A stretch of DNA of 64,000 nt. Source: CBDFKJ01 sp965248805 (GTDB lineage: Bacteria > Pseudomonadota > Alphaproteobacteria > UBA6615). Every line of letters begins with the position of its first letter. The first letter of the stretch is position 1. The stretch is taken from assembly GCA_965248805.1 (NCBI GenBank), contig CBDFKJ010000009.1:1-64000 (forward strand), written 5' to 3'. This document shows, in pieces, positions 50,619 through 57,513 of the stretch. The notes beneath the pieces were generated by a model. That model saw only the letters and a list, made by a program, of their open reading frames with translations, was not told where the DNA came from and did no database searches. Position numbers and translations under genes: made by a program.

Positions 50619-52021
50619 CCATGCTGCCGCATATCGCGAGCCGGGTGCTGGATACGCCGCTGGTGATTGGCCAGGCCAGGCTCGAGGCCATTCTCGCCGT
50701 CATCGGGCCGCGCATCGGCATCGAGGCGCCGGGCACCGGAACGTTGGAACTCACCCACCGCGAGGGCCTGCCCGCCACCGCCGTCGTGAACGGCGCCGAC
50801 CGCCGCCGCGGCACCTACCTGGTGACGCCCGAGGGCATCGCCGTCATCCCGGTGTTCGGCACGCTGGTCAAGCGGGCCGGTGCCATCGAGGCGGCCTCGG
50901 GCCTCACCTCCTACGGTCATCTCGAGGAGCAGATCATGGACGCCGCCACCGATCCGGCGGTGCGCGCAGTCCTGCTCGATATCGACAGCCCCGGAGGCGA
51001 GGCGGCGGGCGTGTTCGATCTCGCCGATCTCGTCTACGAGGCGCGCAGCCTCAAACCGGTGTGGGCGGTCGCCGACGAGGAGGCCTTCTCCGGCGCTTAC
51101 GCGATCGCCAGCGCCGCTGAGCGACTGATCGTGCCGCGCACCGGAGGCCTCGGCTCGATCGGCGTCGTCGCCCTCCACGTCGATCGCTCGGCGCGGGACG
51201 CCATGGAGGGGTTCCGCACCACCACCGTCTATGCCGGCGCGGCCAAGAACGACTTCAACCCGCATGAGACCCTGAAGGACGGCGCGCGCCGGACACTGCA
51301 GATCGAGGTCGACCGGGTCTACGGCCTGCTCGTCGACACCGTGGCCCGCAACCGAGGCCTGACGGCAGACGCCGTGCGCGCCACCGAGGCGCGGCTCTTC
51401 TTCGGCGAGGACGCGGTTCGCGCCGGTCTCGCCGACGAGGTTGGCACCATGCGGAGCGCCTTCGCCGCGCTCGCCGCGACGCTCACCAACCCTCGATCGA
51501 TCGTTGCCGCGCCGGCTGCCCGACCCGGGGCGGCAAACACCCCACCCAAGCCAACCACCGGAAAGGGGCACGTCATGAACGACGACACCATCAACGAGAT
51601 CAGTGAGACTAATGGCACCGCGCCGCCGGCATTGACCGCGGACGACCTGCGGCCTGTGCCAACCGTGACCGAACCTACGCCCATTCCCGTGACGGCGACG
51701 GCACTCGCGCCGCAGGCCGCCGAGGTGATCGACCTCGACAAGGTCCGCTCCGAAGCACGCGGCGAGGGCGCGGCCGAGGCGGGTCTGATCGCCGAGCTCT
51801 GCGCCCTCGCCGGGATGCCCGATCGCACGGCGGAGATGCTCGCCAAGGGGCTCTCGGCCGACGCCGTCCGCCGCGAACTGCTGAGCTTGAAGGCGGGTGC
51901 GGACGCCGAGGTGCGAAGCCATGTGCTGCCCGGCGCCGGCACCGGCGCGCCCCAGAACCTTGACGACAACCCGGTGGTGCGGGCGGCGACCGCCCGGGCC
52001 GCCGCGGCAAAGGAGGCCTGA
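50615..52021 (+). CDS. Prohead protease, S49 family (lambda gpC-like), with C-terminal scaffold domain
   Basis: A 468-residue protein. The N-terminal half is an S49/SppA-like serine protease: VIPVFGTLVKRAGAIEAASG, LLDIDSPGGEAAGVFDLADL, and VWAVADEEAFSGAYAIASAA with the likely catalytic Ser. It cleaves the scaffold and portal during head maturation. The C-terminal ~150 residues after a Pro-rich linker are a helical scaffold-like region that can be translated alone from an internal ATG at 51575. The start overlaps the portal stop (ATGA). Confidence 0.92.
   Translation: MTMLPHIASRVLDTPLVIGQARLEAILAVIGPRIGIEAPGTGTLELTHREGLPATAVVNGADRRRGTYLVTPEGIAVIPVFGTLVKRAGAIEAASGLTSYGHLEEQIMDAATDPAVRAVLLDIDSPGGEAAGVFDLADLVYEARSLKPVWAVADEEAFSGAYAIASAAERLIVPRTGGLGSIGVVALHVDRSARDAMEGFRTTTVYAGAAKNDFNPHETLKDGARRTLQIEVDRVYGLLVDTVARNRGLTADAVRATEARLFFGEDAVRAGLADEVGTMRSAFAALAATLTNPRSIVAAPAARPGAANTPPKPTTGKGHVMNDDTINEISETNGTAPPALTADDLRPVPTVTEPTPIPVTATALAPQAAEVIDLDKVRSEARGEGAAEAGLIAELCALAGMPDRTAEMLAKGLSADAVRRELLSLKAGADAEVRSHVLPGAGTGAPQNLDDNPVVRAATARAAAAKEA
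51575..52021 (+). CDS. Probable nested scaffolding protein (lambda Nu3-like internal start)
   Basis: In-frame ATG at 51575 within the protease gene, preceded by GGAAAGG eight bases upstream, which is stronger than many true starts nearby. It would give a 148-residue helical, acidic protein (MNDDTINEISETNGTAPPAL ... AEVIDLDKVRSEARGEGAAE). Lambda makes its scaffold Nu3 the same way, from a start inside gene C. Supported by the ribosome site, the domain boundary right before it, and the lambda-like gene order. Confidence 0.65.
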   Translation: MNDDTINEISETNGTAPPALTADDLRPVPTVTEPTPIPVTATALAPQAAEVIDLDKVRSEARGEGAAEAGLIAELCALAGMPDRTAEMLAKGLSADAVRRELLSLKAGADAEVRSHVLPGAGTGAPQNLDDNPVVRAATARAAAAKEA

Positions 52022-52024
52022 TCC

Positions 52025-52693
52025 ATGAACGCTCACGCTGAATCCACTTATCTCGGCGATGTCCTCAAATGCGAGGCGCCCAATCTCTACAGCCGCGAAG
52101 CCGTCACGGTGCTCGCCGGAGACGACGCAGACCGTACCCTCAATGTCGGCGCGATGATCGCCCGGCGAACCCGCACCGAAGTTACTGTGACCGCCGGTGC
52201 CGACAACACCGGCGACGGCGAAGCCACGCTCGCCAACCCGGCTCTCGGGGGCCTGGCCGAGGCCGGGACCTACCGGCTCACCTGCATCGCCGCCGGTGCG
52301 GCCGGCACCTTCCAGGTGCTGAGCCCCAAAGGCTATCGGCTGCCCGACCTCACGGTGGGTGAGGCCTATGAAGGCGATCACCTCAACCTCACCGTCGCCG
52401 ACGGCGCCACAGACTTCGCGGTAGGAGACGCGTTCACCGTCGAGGTAACCGGTGACGGCAAGGTCGTCGGCCTCGATCCGGCGGCCGTCGACGGCACGGC
52501 CGAGGCCATCGGCATTGTTGCCTATGACGTGACCGCGCCGGACGGGGTCGACACGGAAGTCACGGCAATCCTACGTGACGCCGTCCTCGCCGATCGTGCG
52601 ATCGTCTGGCCCACCGACATCACCGATGAAGGCAAGGCGATCGCCGTCGCCGATCTCGAGGCCCGCGGCATCCTCATCCGCAAGGCCGCCTGA
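52025..52693 (+). CDS. Head decoration protein (lambda gpD family)
   Basis: A 222-residue protein, about twice the length of lambda gpD (110). The N-terminus (STYLGDVLKCEAPNLYSREA, VTVLAGDDADRTLNVGAMIA) and the C-terminus (AIGIVAYDVTAPDGVDTEVT, DAVLADRAIVWPTDITDEGK) fit the gpD/HDPD fold, which trims and stabilises the expanded shell. The extra middle (about residues 55-145; VTAGADNTGDGEATLANPAL and so on) looks like an inserted beta-domain, common in phages with larger decoration proteins. It lies between the protease and the major capsid genes. Confidence 0.85.
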   Translation: MNAHAESTYLGDVLKCEAPNLYSREAVTVLAGDDADRTLNVGAMIARRTRTEVTVTAGADNTGDGEATLANPALGGLAEAGTYRLTCIAAGAAGTFQVLSPKGYRLPDLTVGEAYEGDHLNLTVADGATDFAVGDAFTVEVTGDGKVVGLDPAAVDGTAEAIGIVAYDVTAPDGVDTEVTAILRDAVLADRAIVWPTDITDEGKAIAVADLEARGILIRKAA

Positions 52694-52768
52694 GCCCCAC
52701 ACCGCGACCACTCATCCCCTGCGACCATCTGATCGGCGCGGCTCCGCCGGCGCCGGAGGAGCACCTCC

Positions 52769-53779
52769 ATGCCCATGAACAATCCCTTCGATACCCCCGC
52801 CTTCCATGTGACGGCGCTGACCGCGGCCATCAACATCCTGCCCAACAGCTACGGTCGGCTCGAACGCATGATGCTGATGCCGCCCCGGCCGGTGCGCTTC
52901 CGCCAGATCGCCGTTGAGGAGAAGAACGGGGTTCTGAACCTGTTGCCGACCCTGCCGATCGGCTCGCCCGGCACCGTCGGCGAGCGCGGCAAACGCAAGC
53001 TCCGCAGCTTCAACATCCCGCATATCCCCCACGACGACGTGGTGCTGCCCGAGGAGGTCCAGGGTATCCGGGCCTTCGGCTCGGAGAACGAGGCGCAGGC
53101 GCTCGCCGACGTGATGGCCGATCACCTGCAGTCCATGCGCAACAAGCATGCTATCACGCTCGATCATCTGCGCATGGGGGCGCTCAAGGGGGTGATCCTC
53201 GATGCCGACGGCTCCGCCCTCTACGACCTCTATGCCGAGTTCGGCATCGAGGCGAAGACCGTCGCCTTCGGTCTTGACGACGACGACACCGACGTCAAGA
53301 CACGGTGCATCTCGGTGCTGCGCCATATCGAGGACAATCTGCGCGGCGAGTTCATGACCCGGGTCCATGCCCTGGTCAGCCCCGAATTCTTCGATGCGCT
53401 CACCAGTCACCCGAAGGTCGAGAGGGCCTATGAGCGCTGGATGGAAGGCGCGGCGTTGCGCGACGACCTGCGCGCGGGCTTCACCTTCGGCGGCATCACC
53501 TTCGAGGAGTACCGCGGTCAGGCCACCGACCCGGACGGCGTGGTGCGTCGGTTCATCGCCGAGAACGAGGGCCATGCCTTCCCGCTCGGCACCGTCGAGA
53601 CCTTCGCGTCCTACGTCGCGCCGGCCGACTTCAACGAGACCGCCAACACCCTGGGACAGCAGCTCTACGCCAAGCAGGAGCCGCGCAAGTTCGAGCGCGG
53701 CACCGATCTGCACACCCAGTCCAACCCGCTGCCCATGTGCCATCGCCCCGGTGTGCTGGTGAAGCTGACGGCCGAGTGA
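52769..53779 (+). CDS. Major capsid protein (lambda gpE family)
   Basis: A 336-residue capsid subunit of the gpE/HK97 fold. Landmarks are NPFDTPAFHVTALTAAINIL at the N-terminus, RPVRFRQIAVEEKNGVLNLL, DVVLPEEVQGIRAFGSENEA and EIRGxx-type YRGQATDPDGVVRRFIAENE with GHAFPLGTVETFASYVAPAD later. Length matches lambda gpE (341). Translation start ATG at 52769 with GGAGG (52757-52761) seven bases upstream. Confidence 0.95.
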   Translation: MPMNNPFDTPAFHVTALTAAINILPNSYGRLERMMLMPPRPVRFRQIAVEEKNGVLNLLPTLPIGSPGTVGERGKRKLRSFNIPHIPHDDVVLPEEVQGIRAFGSENEAQALADVMADHLQSMRNKHAITLDHLRMGALKGVILDADGSALYDLYAEFGIEAKTVAFGLDDDDTDVKTRCISVLRHIEDNLRGEFMTRVHALVSPEFFDALTSHPKVERAYERWMEGAALRDDLRAGFTFGGITFEEYRGQATDPDGVVRRFIAENEGHAFPLGTVETFASYVAPADFNETANTLGQQLYAKQEPRKFERGTDLHTQSNPLPMCHRPGVLVKLTAE

Positions 53780-53780
53780 G

Positions 53781-54101
53781 GTGGAAGGCCCCTTCGCCAT
53801 CGCGGTCGCCACCGCAGTGGACGACTGCTTCCGGCATCTCGGCCGCGCCGCCGTCTATACGGCCGACGGCGGTGATCCCGTCACGGTCAGGGTGATCGCC
53901 AAACGCCCGGACGAGATCGTCGGCCTCGGTGAGACCCGCATCCATGCCGGCACCGCGCTGTTCGATGCGCGCGTCTCGGAGATCGCCGAGCCGCGTGCCG
54001 GCGACCGGCTCGTCATTGACGGCGAGTCCTATCTCGTCCAGGGCGAGCCGGTCGGTGATACCGAGCGGCTGGTCTGGACCCTGGAAGCCTGTCCGGCATG
54101 A
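53781..54101 (+). CDS. Probable head-tail joining protein (FII-like)
   Basis: A 106-residue protein starting at GTG 53781, one base after the capsid stop. A helix (GPFAIAVATAVDDCFRHLGR) is followed by beta-rich sequence: AAVYTADGGDPVTVRVIAKR, ALFDARVSEIAEPRAGDRLV and YLVQGEPVGDTERLVWTLEA. The all-beta second half and the position after the capsid gene fit lambda gpFII or the phage_HT family. It overlaps the next gene by 4 bp. Confidence 0.72.
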   Translation: MEGPFAIAVATAVDDCFRHLGRAAVYTADGGDPVTVRVIAKRPDEIVGLGETRIHAGTALFDARVSEIAEPRAGDRLVIDGESYLVQGEPVGDTERLVWTLEACPA

Positions 54102-54757
54102 AGCTCGCCGCCACCATCGTCGGCTCACTCAAGAAGGACACGCAGGCCGAGCTGCGCCGTATCGAGCGTGCGGTGCCCGACGGTGTCGAAGCCGCCGGCG
54201 ACGGGCTCAAGGGGAGCTTGCGCAAGCAGGTGGTGGCCGCCGGTCTCGGCGCCCGGCTGTCGCGGACCTGGCGGGGAAGGGTCTACAAGAACAAGGGCCA
54301 CGACGCCGCGAGTTTCGTCTGGTCGAAGGCGCCGCAGATCGCGTTGGCCTTCGACAAGGGTGCGGTGATCAAGGGCAAGGGCGGTAACTGGCTCGCCATT
54401 CCGACAGCGGCTGCGCCGAAGCGCGGTGTCGGCGGCAAACGCATCACGCCGGCCACCTTCCCGACCGCCCGCCACGGGCCGCTTCGCATGGTCCGCCGTT
54501 CCGGCCGCTCCGCGCTGCTGGTGGTCGACGGTGTGCGGATGAGTGCGAAGACCGGACGGGTCGGCCGGCAGGCCAAGGGCGGCGAGCGCAACAAGTCGGG
54601 GAGTTTTAAGCAAGGTATAGCCACGGTCGTAATGTTCGTGCTGGTGCCGCGGGTGAAGTTGCGCAAACGGCTCAATGTCGCCCGTGCGGCGGAGAGCTGG
54701 AGCCGTCGGCTGCCGAGATTGATCGGCCGTCAGGTGCAGGCAACGGCACGACGGTGA
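54098..54757 (+). CDS. DUF6441 family minor tail protein
   Basis: A 219-residue basic protein. It begins MKLAATIVGSLKKDTQAELR and contains GARLSRTWRGRVYKNKGHDA, ASFVWSKAPQIALAFDKGAV and MVRRSGRSALLVVDGVRMSA. This is the DUF6441 pattern of alphaproteobacterial siphophages, found in the place of lambda gpZ or HK97 gp10 head-tail completion proteins. It likely sits at the neck. ATGA overlap with the FII-like gene. Confidence 0.8.
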   Translation: MKLAATIVGSLKKDTQAELRRIERAVPDGVEAAGDGLKGSLRKQVVAAGLGARLSRTWRGRVYKNKGHDAASFVWSKAPQIALAFDKGAVIKGKGGNWLAIPTAAAPKRGVGGKRITPATFPTARHGPLRMVRRSGRSALLVVDGVRMSAKTGRVGRQAKGGERNKSGSFKQGIATVVMFVLVPRVKLRKRLNVARAAESWSRRLPRLIGRQVQATARR

Positions 54758-54761
54758 CGCC

Positions 54762-55196
54762 ATGGCGAGCAAGACCGAACAAATCCTGACTGCCTTGGCG
54801 GGCCGGCTGCGCACGGTGCCCGGGCCCAAGGTCGAGCGCAACACCGCCGCACCCGAGCGCATCCCGCGCGGCGGCTTGATCGTGCTGCGCGACGGCGATC
54901 CGGGCGAACCTGAGCAGACCCTCGGCGGTATCGGCAGCGTCTATTACAGCCACGCGGTCGAGATCGAGGTCTGCGTCGGGGCCGGCGAGGCGAACCTGCG
55001 CGATGCCGCCTTCGATCACTTGGTGCAGAAGATCGGCGTGGCTCTGGATGCCGATCCCACCCTCGGCGGCCTCGCTTTCGGCATGACCTACGCCCGGCCC
55101 GAGATCGACACCGAGGCGGTGATCGGCGCGCCCGCCATCAAGAGCGGCACCCTCGACGTGATCGTCGAATACGAGACCGCGCGGCCGTTCGGGTGA
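54762..55196 (+). CDS. Probable tail terminator/completion protein
   Basis: A 144-residue protein: SKTEQILTALAGRLRTVPGP at the start, then PRGGLIVLRDGDPGEPEQTL, YYSHAVEIEVCVGAGEANLR and a final strand-rich part SGTLDVIVEYETARPFG. Size, fold pattern (one helix and a mixed sheet) and position just before the tail tube match tail terminator proteins (lambda gpU type). It is the last gene before the AT-richer island with the opposite-strand gene. Confidence 0.68.
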   Translation: MASKTEQILTALAGRLRTVPGPKVERNTAAPERIPRGGLIVLRDGDPGEPEQTLGGIGSVYYSHAVEIEVCVGAGEANLRDAAFDHLVQKIGVALDADPTLGGLAFGMTYARPEIDTEAVIGAPAIKSGTLDVIVEYETARPFG

Positions 55197-55231
55197 TCTC
55201 AAACGCCACGAGCCCGCGCCGCAACTGCGCG

Positions 55232-55453
55232 TCACATGAGGCCACTAGCAAGCAGAATTGCACCCAGTACCAAGGGCAACACCGTGTAGGCAAGGACGTG
55301 AACTGTGAGACCGACTTTCTCTCCCCACTGCTTCTTCATGGGTTCGAGTTTCCAAAGCCGGTCCGGTGCAAACATTCTAGCGTACAGCGTATAGAGCCCA
55401 AAGGCTGCCGCAAATAGACCTAGGATGATGTCGTAGCTCATATTCAATTCCAT
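55232..55453 (-). CDS. Small two-span membrane protein, probable phage moron
   Basis: A 73-residue protein on the strand opposite to all other phage genes. It has two hydrophobic segments, YDIILGLFAAAFGLYTLYAR and LTVHVLAYTVLPLVLGAILL, joined by a charged loop (APDRLWKLEPMKKQWGEKVG). The surrounding DNA is visibly less GC-rich than the tail genes on either side. Independent orientation, small size and different composition are typical of morons, which often alter the host envelope or block superinfection. I cannot name the family. The start is ATG 55453 or the in-frame ATG 55441. Confidence 0.65.
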   Translation of the reverse strand: MELNMSYDIILGLFAAAFGLYTLYARMFAPDRLWKLEPMKKQWGEKVGLTVHVLAYTVLPLVLGAILLASGLM

Positions 55454-55785
55454 GAGAGTCAGCCTCTATAGGCCGGGACGACTGTAAATCTAGCAATTAT
55501 TTCCAAATGGCAAGCGCCACGCGCTCCACAGCATCGTTTGGCGCGGCGTCATTCAGATGAGCGCGCCTATCTATCGCCGGTGGTGGCGCGCCGGTGACCG
55601 GATAGGCATCCCGTCAAATGCAGCCTCTCCCCGCTCGCGATTGCATACGTGAGAGTTCCGAGAATCGTGAAGCCGTGCATCCGCCATAATATCCGCTTCG
55701 TCGCACGCCAGATGATGCTCTCGCTGCTAACGCCTTCGGGCGGCGGTTAGCTCACACACCCACCAGATATGAAGGAGAAACCACA
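55454..55785. other. Intergenic region between the moron and the tail tube gene
   Basis: About 330 bp with no supported gene. The part next to the moron (55470-55520) is AT-rich and probably contains its promoter on the minus strand. The rest may hold a promoter for the second half of the tail operon. The tail tube start is preceded by GAAGGAG. No clear terminator or repeat was recognised. Confidence 0.5.
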
Positions 55786-56745
55786 ATGGCCCGAGCCTAT
55801 GGTTCGAGCGCCACGCTGCTGCTCAAACGCGAAACGACCTATGGCACGGCAGCGATTGGCAACTACGTCCGCATTCCCTTCAACCGCTGCACCCTCGGCT
55901 CCGAGCAGGGCCTGATCGACGATCCGGTGCTGGGCCAGGGGCGCGATCCCTATGCGCCGCTGCAGGACGCCATCATGGACGAGGGCGAGATCGTCGTGCC
56001 CGTCGATCCGCGCTACATCGGCCTCTGGCTGACCGGCCTCCTCGGCACGCCCACCACCGACGACGACGGCGCGGACCCGGCGACCTATACCCATGAGTTC
56101 GTCTCGGGCAAGGACAGCCTGCCGAGCTACACCGTCGAGGTCGGTCATCCCCGGGTGCCGGCCTACTTCCGGCATGGCGGCGTAGTGTTCGATTCCATCG
56201 CGCTCGAGTTCGCGCGCTCCGGCGCCGCAGCCGCCACCATACAATGCGTGGCCCAGGGCGAGACCCGCTTCAACGCGAGCCAGGGCGGCACGCCGACCAA
56301 ACTCGACTTCCGCCGCATCAGCCAGTTCCAAGGTTCGATCAGCCGCGGCGGTTCGCCGGTCGCGAACCTCACCGCCGGCTCGCTCACTTATGCCAACAAT
56401 CTCGAGAAGATCGAGACCATCCGCTCCGACGGCCTCATCGACGGCGCCGATCCCACCGTCGCCTCGCTCACCGGCACCATCGAGGTCCGTTTCGCCGATA
56501 CCACGCTGATCGATCTCGCCTCGAATGGCACCGCGGTCGATCTGGAATTCGCATGCCGCATCAGCGACGATCTCAAGCTCACCTTCGAGGCCCACGAGGT
56601 CTATCTGCCGAAGCCCAAGCTCGCCGTCGAGGGCCCGGGCGGGGTGCAGGCGCGCTTCGACTTCCAAGGTGCGCGCAACGAGGCGGAGGGGCGCATGCTC
56701 ACCGTGACGCTCATCAACGATCTCGATGGGAGCGACTATTCATGA
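55786..56745 (+). CDS. Phage tail tube protein
   Basis: A 319-residue protein forming the stacked rings of the non-contractile tail. RAYGSSATLLLKRETTYGTA at the N-terminus, YTHEFVSGKDSLPSYTVEVG, FDSIALEFARSGAAAATIQC and the paired C-terminal strands (VASLTGTIEVRFADTTLIDL, DDLKLTFEAHEVYLPKPK) follow the Phage_TTP_1 type tail tube pattern. An AAGGAGA site lies before the ATG. The location between terminator and chaperone genes is standard. Confidence 0.88.
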   Translation: MARAYGSSATLLLKRETTYGTAAIGNYVRIPFNRCTLGSEQGLIDDPVLGQGRDPYAPLQDAIMDEGEIVVPVDPRYIGLWLTGLLGTPTTDDDGADPATYTHEFVSGKDSLPSYTVEVGHPRVPAYFRHGGVVFDSIALEFARSGAAAATIQCVAQGETRFNASQGGTPTKLDFRRISQFQGSISRGGSPVANLTAGSLTYANNLEKIETIRSDGLIDGADPTVASLTGTIEVRFADTTLIDLASNGTAVDLEFACRISDDLKLTFEAHEVYLPKPKLAVEGPGGVQARFDFQGARNEAEGRMLTVTLINDLDGSDYS

Positions 56746-56755
56746 GGACCTGGGC

Positions 56756-57265
56756 ATGATCTCACTCGAACGAAAGACCGAGCCCTACGAGCTGCCGCTG
56801 CCCTACGGCGTCACGGTCATCGTAACACCGCTCACCACCGCCGCCATGGCGGCGGCCCAGGCCGAGGCGCGCAAGCGTCTGGAGGGGTTGGAAGCGCAAG
56901 CGAAGGAGCGGACCGAAGCCGGCCTGTCGCTCGACGGATTGCCGGACCTTGCCGACGACAGCGCCCGAGAGGGGCAGTATCAGGCGCTTCTGATCCACTC
57001 GCTCGCCGCCCGCCACGTCACCGCCTGGTCGGGCATCGAGGGCGATCCGCTGGTGAGCCGCGAGAACGTCGCCGCGCTGATGGACCTCTACCCGGTGGGC
57101 GAGCGGTTCATTCAGGAGTTCACCCTTAGACAGGTGCTGCTCACCGCGGCAAAAAACGCATCCGGGCCCTCTGCCGATGGCACCTCCAGCCCGGCGGCGG
57201 GCCCGGTTACTGCCAAACCTGTGAGAAAGAGGGTGCCGCCTGCGCCCAAGGCGGCCTCGGCCTGA
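56756..57265 (+). CDS. Tail assembly chaperone, short form (gpG-like)
   Basis: A 169-residue protein: ISLERKTEPYELPLPYGVTV, IVTPLTTAAMAAAQAEARKR, then SREGQYQALLIHSLAARHVT-type helices and PVGERFIQEFTLRQVLLTAA. It is the zero-frame product of a G/GT-type pair; the tail after residue ~134 (ASGPSADGTSSPAAGPV and so on) is low complexity. The chaperone coats the tape measure during tail assembly. The short form is made in excess. Confidence 0.85.
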   Translation: MISLERKTEPYELPLPYGVTVIVTPLTTAAMAAAQAEARKRLEGLEAQAKERTEAGLSLDGLPDLADDSAREGQYQALLIHSLAARHVTAWSGIEGDPLVSRENVAALMDLYPVGERFIQEFTLRQVLLTAAKNASGPSADGTSSPAAGPVTAKPVRKRVPPAPKAASA

Positions 57266-57513
57266 ACGGCGAGCCCTGCCCCTATCGCGCACATGCTCCG
57301 GAGACACTGGAGGAGCACCAGGCCTGGGAGGTGTTCACCGCCTCTCTCGGCCAGCTCCGCATCGCCCCTTCGAGCCGGGTGCTGGGCATCGACATGACCG
57401 TAGCGCTCGGCATCGCCCGGGCGCGCGGCTTCGATGAAGGTGTGATCTCCGAGCTGCTGCAGTCGGCCGAGGCCGGGCTGATCGAGGCGATGAACGAGAA
57501 GGATGGCGATTGA
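56756..57513 (+). CDS. Tail assembly chaperone, long form by -1 frameshift (gpGT-like)
   Basis: Shifting -1 at AAAAAAC (57151-57157) joins the first ~134 residues to 118 more in the other frame: KRIRALCRWHLQPGGGPGY, then a Cys-rich segment CQTCEKEGAACAQGG with CPYRAHAP, and AWEVFTASLGQLRIAPSSRV, LGIDMTVALGIARARGFDEG, up to MNEKDGD. The second part has no start of its own near its beginning and is open across the whole overlap. Lambda and most siphophages use this arrangement. The stop at 57513 overlaps the tape measure ATG. Confidence 0.82.
57151..57157 (+). promoter_or_regulatory. Slippery site A AAA AAC for -1 ribosomal frameshifting
   Basis: The heptamer is in the correct phase: zero-frame codons are GCA AAA AAC, giving the X XXY YYZ form A AAA AAC, one of the most efficient -1 slippery sequences. 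The -1 frame is open for the next 118 codons and encodes a conserved-looking Cys-rich segment. A GC-rich stretch downstream (cgggccctctgcc) could fold as a stimulator. Confidence 0.8.

Noticed and set aside
50435..52381. 648-codon minus-strand frame opposite portal, protease and decoration genes
   Set aside because: Antisense to three recognisable phage genes in lambda order; no domain, Gly/Arg/Glu-rich composition.
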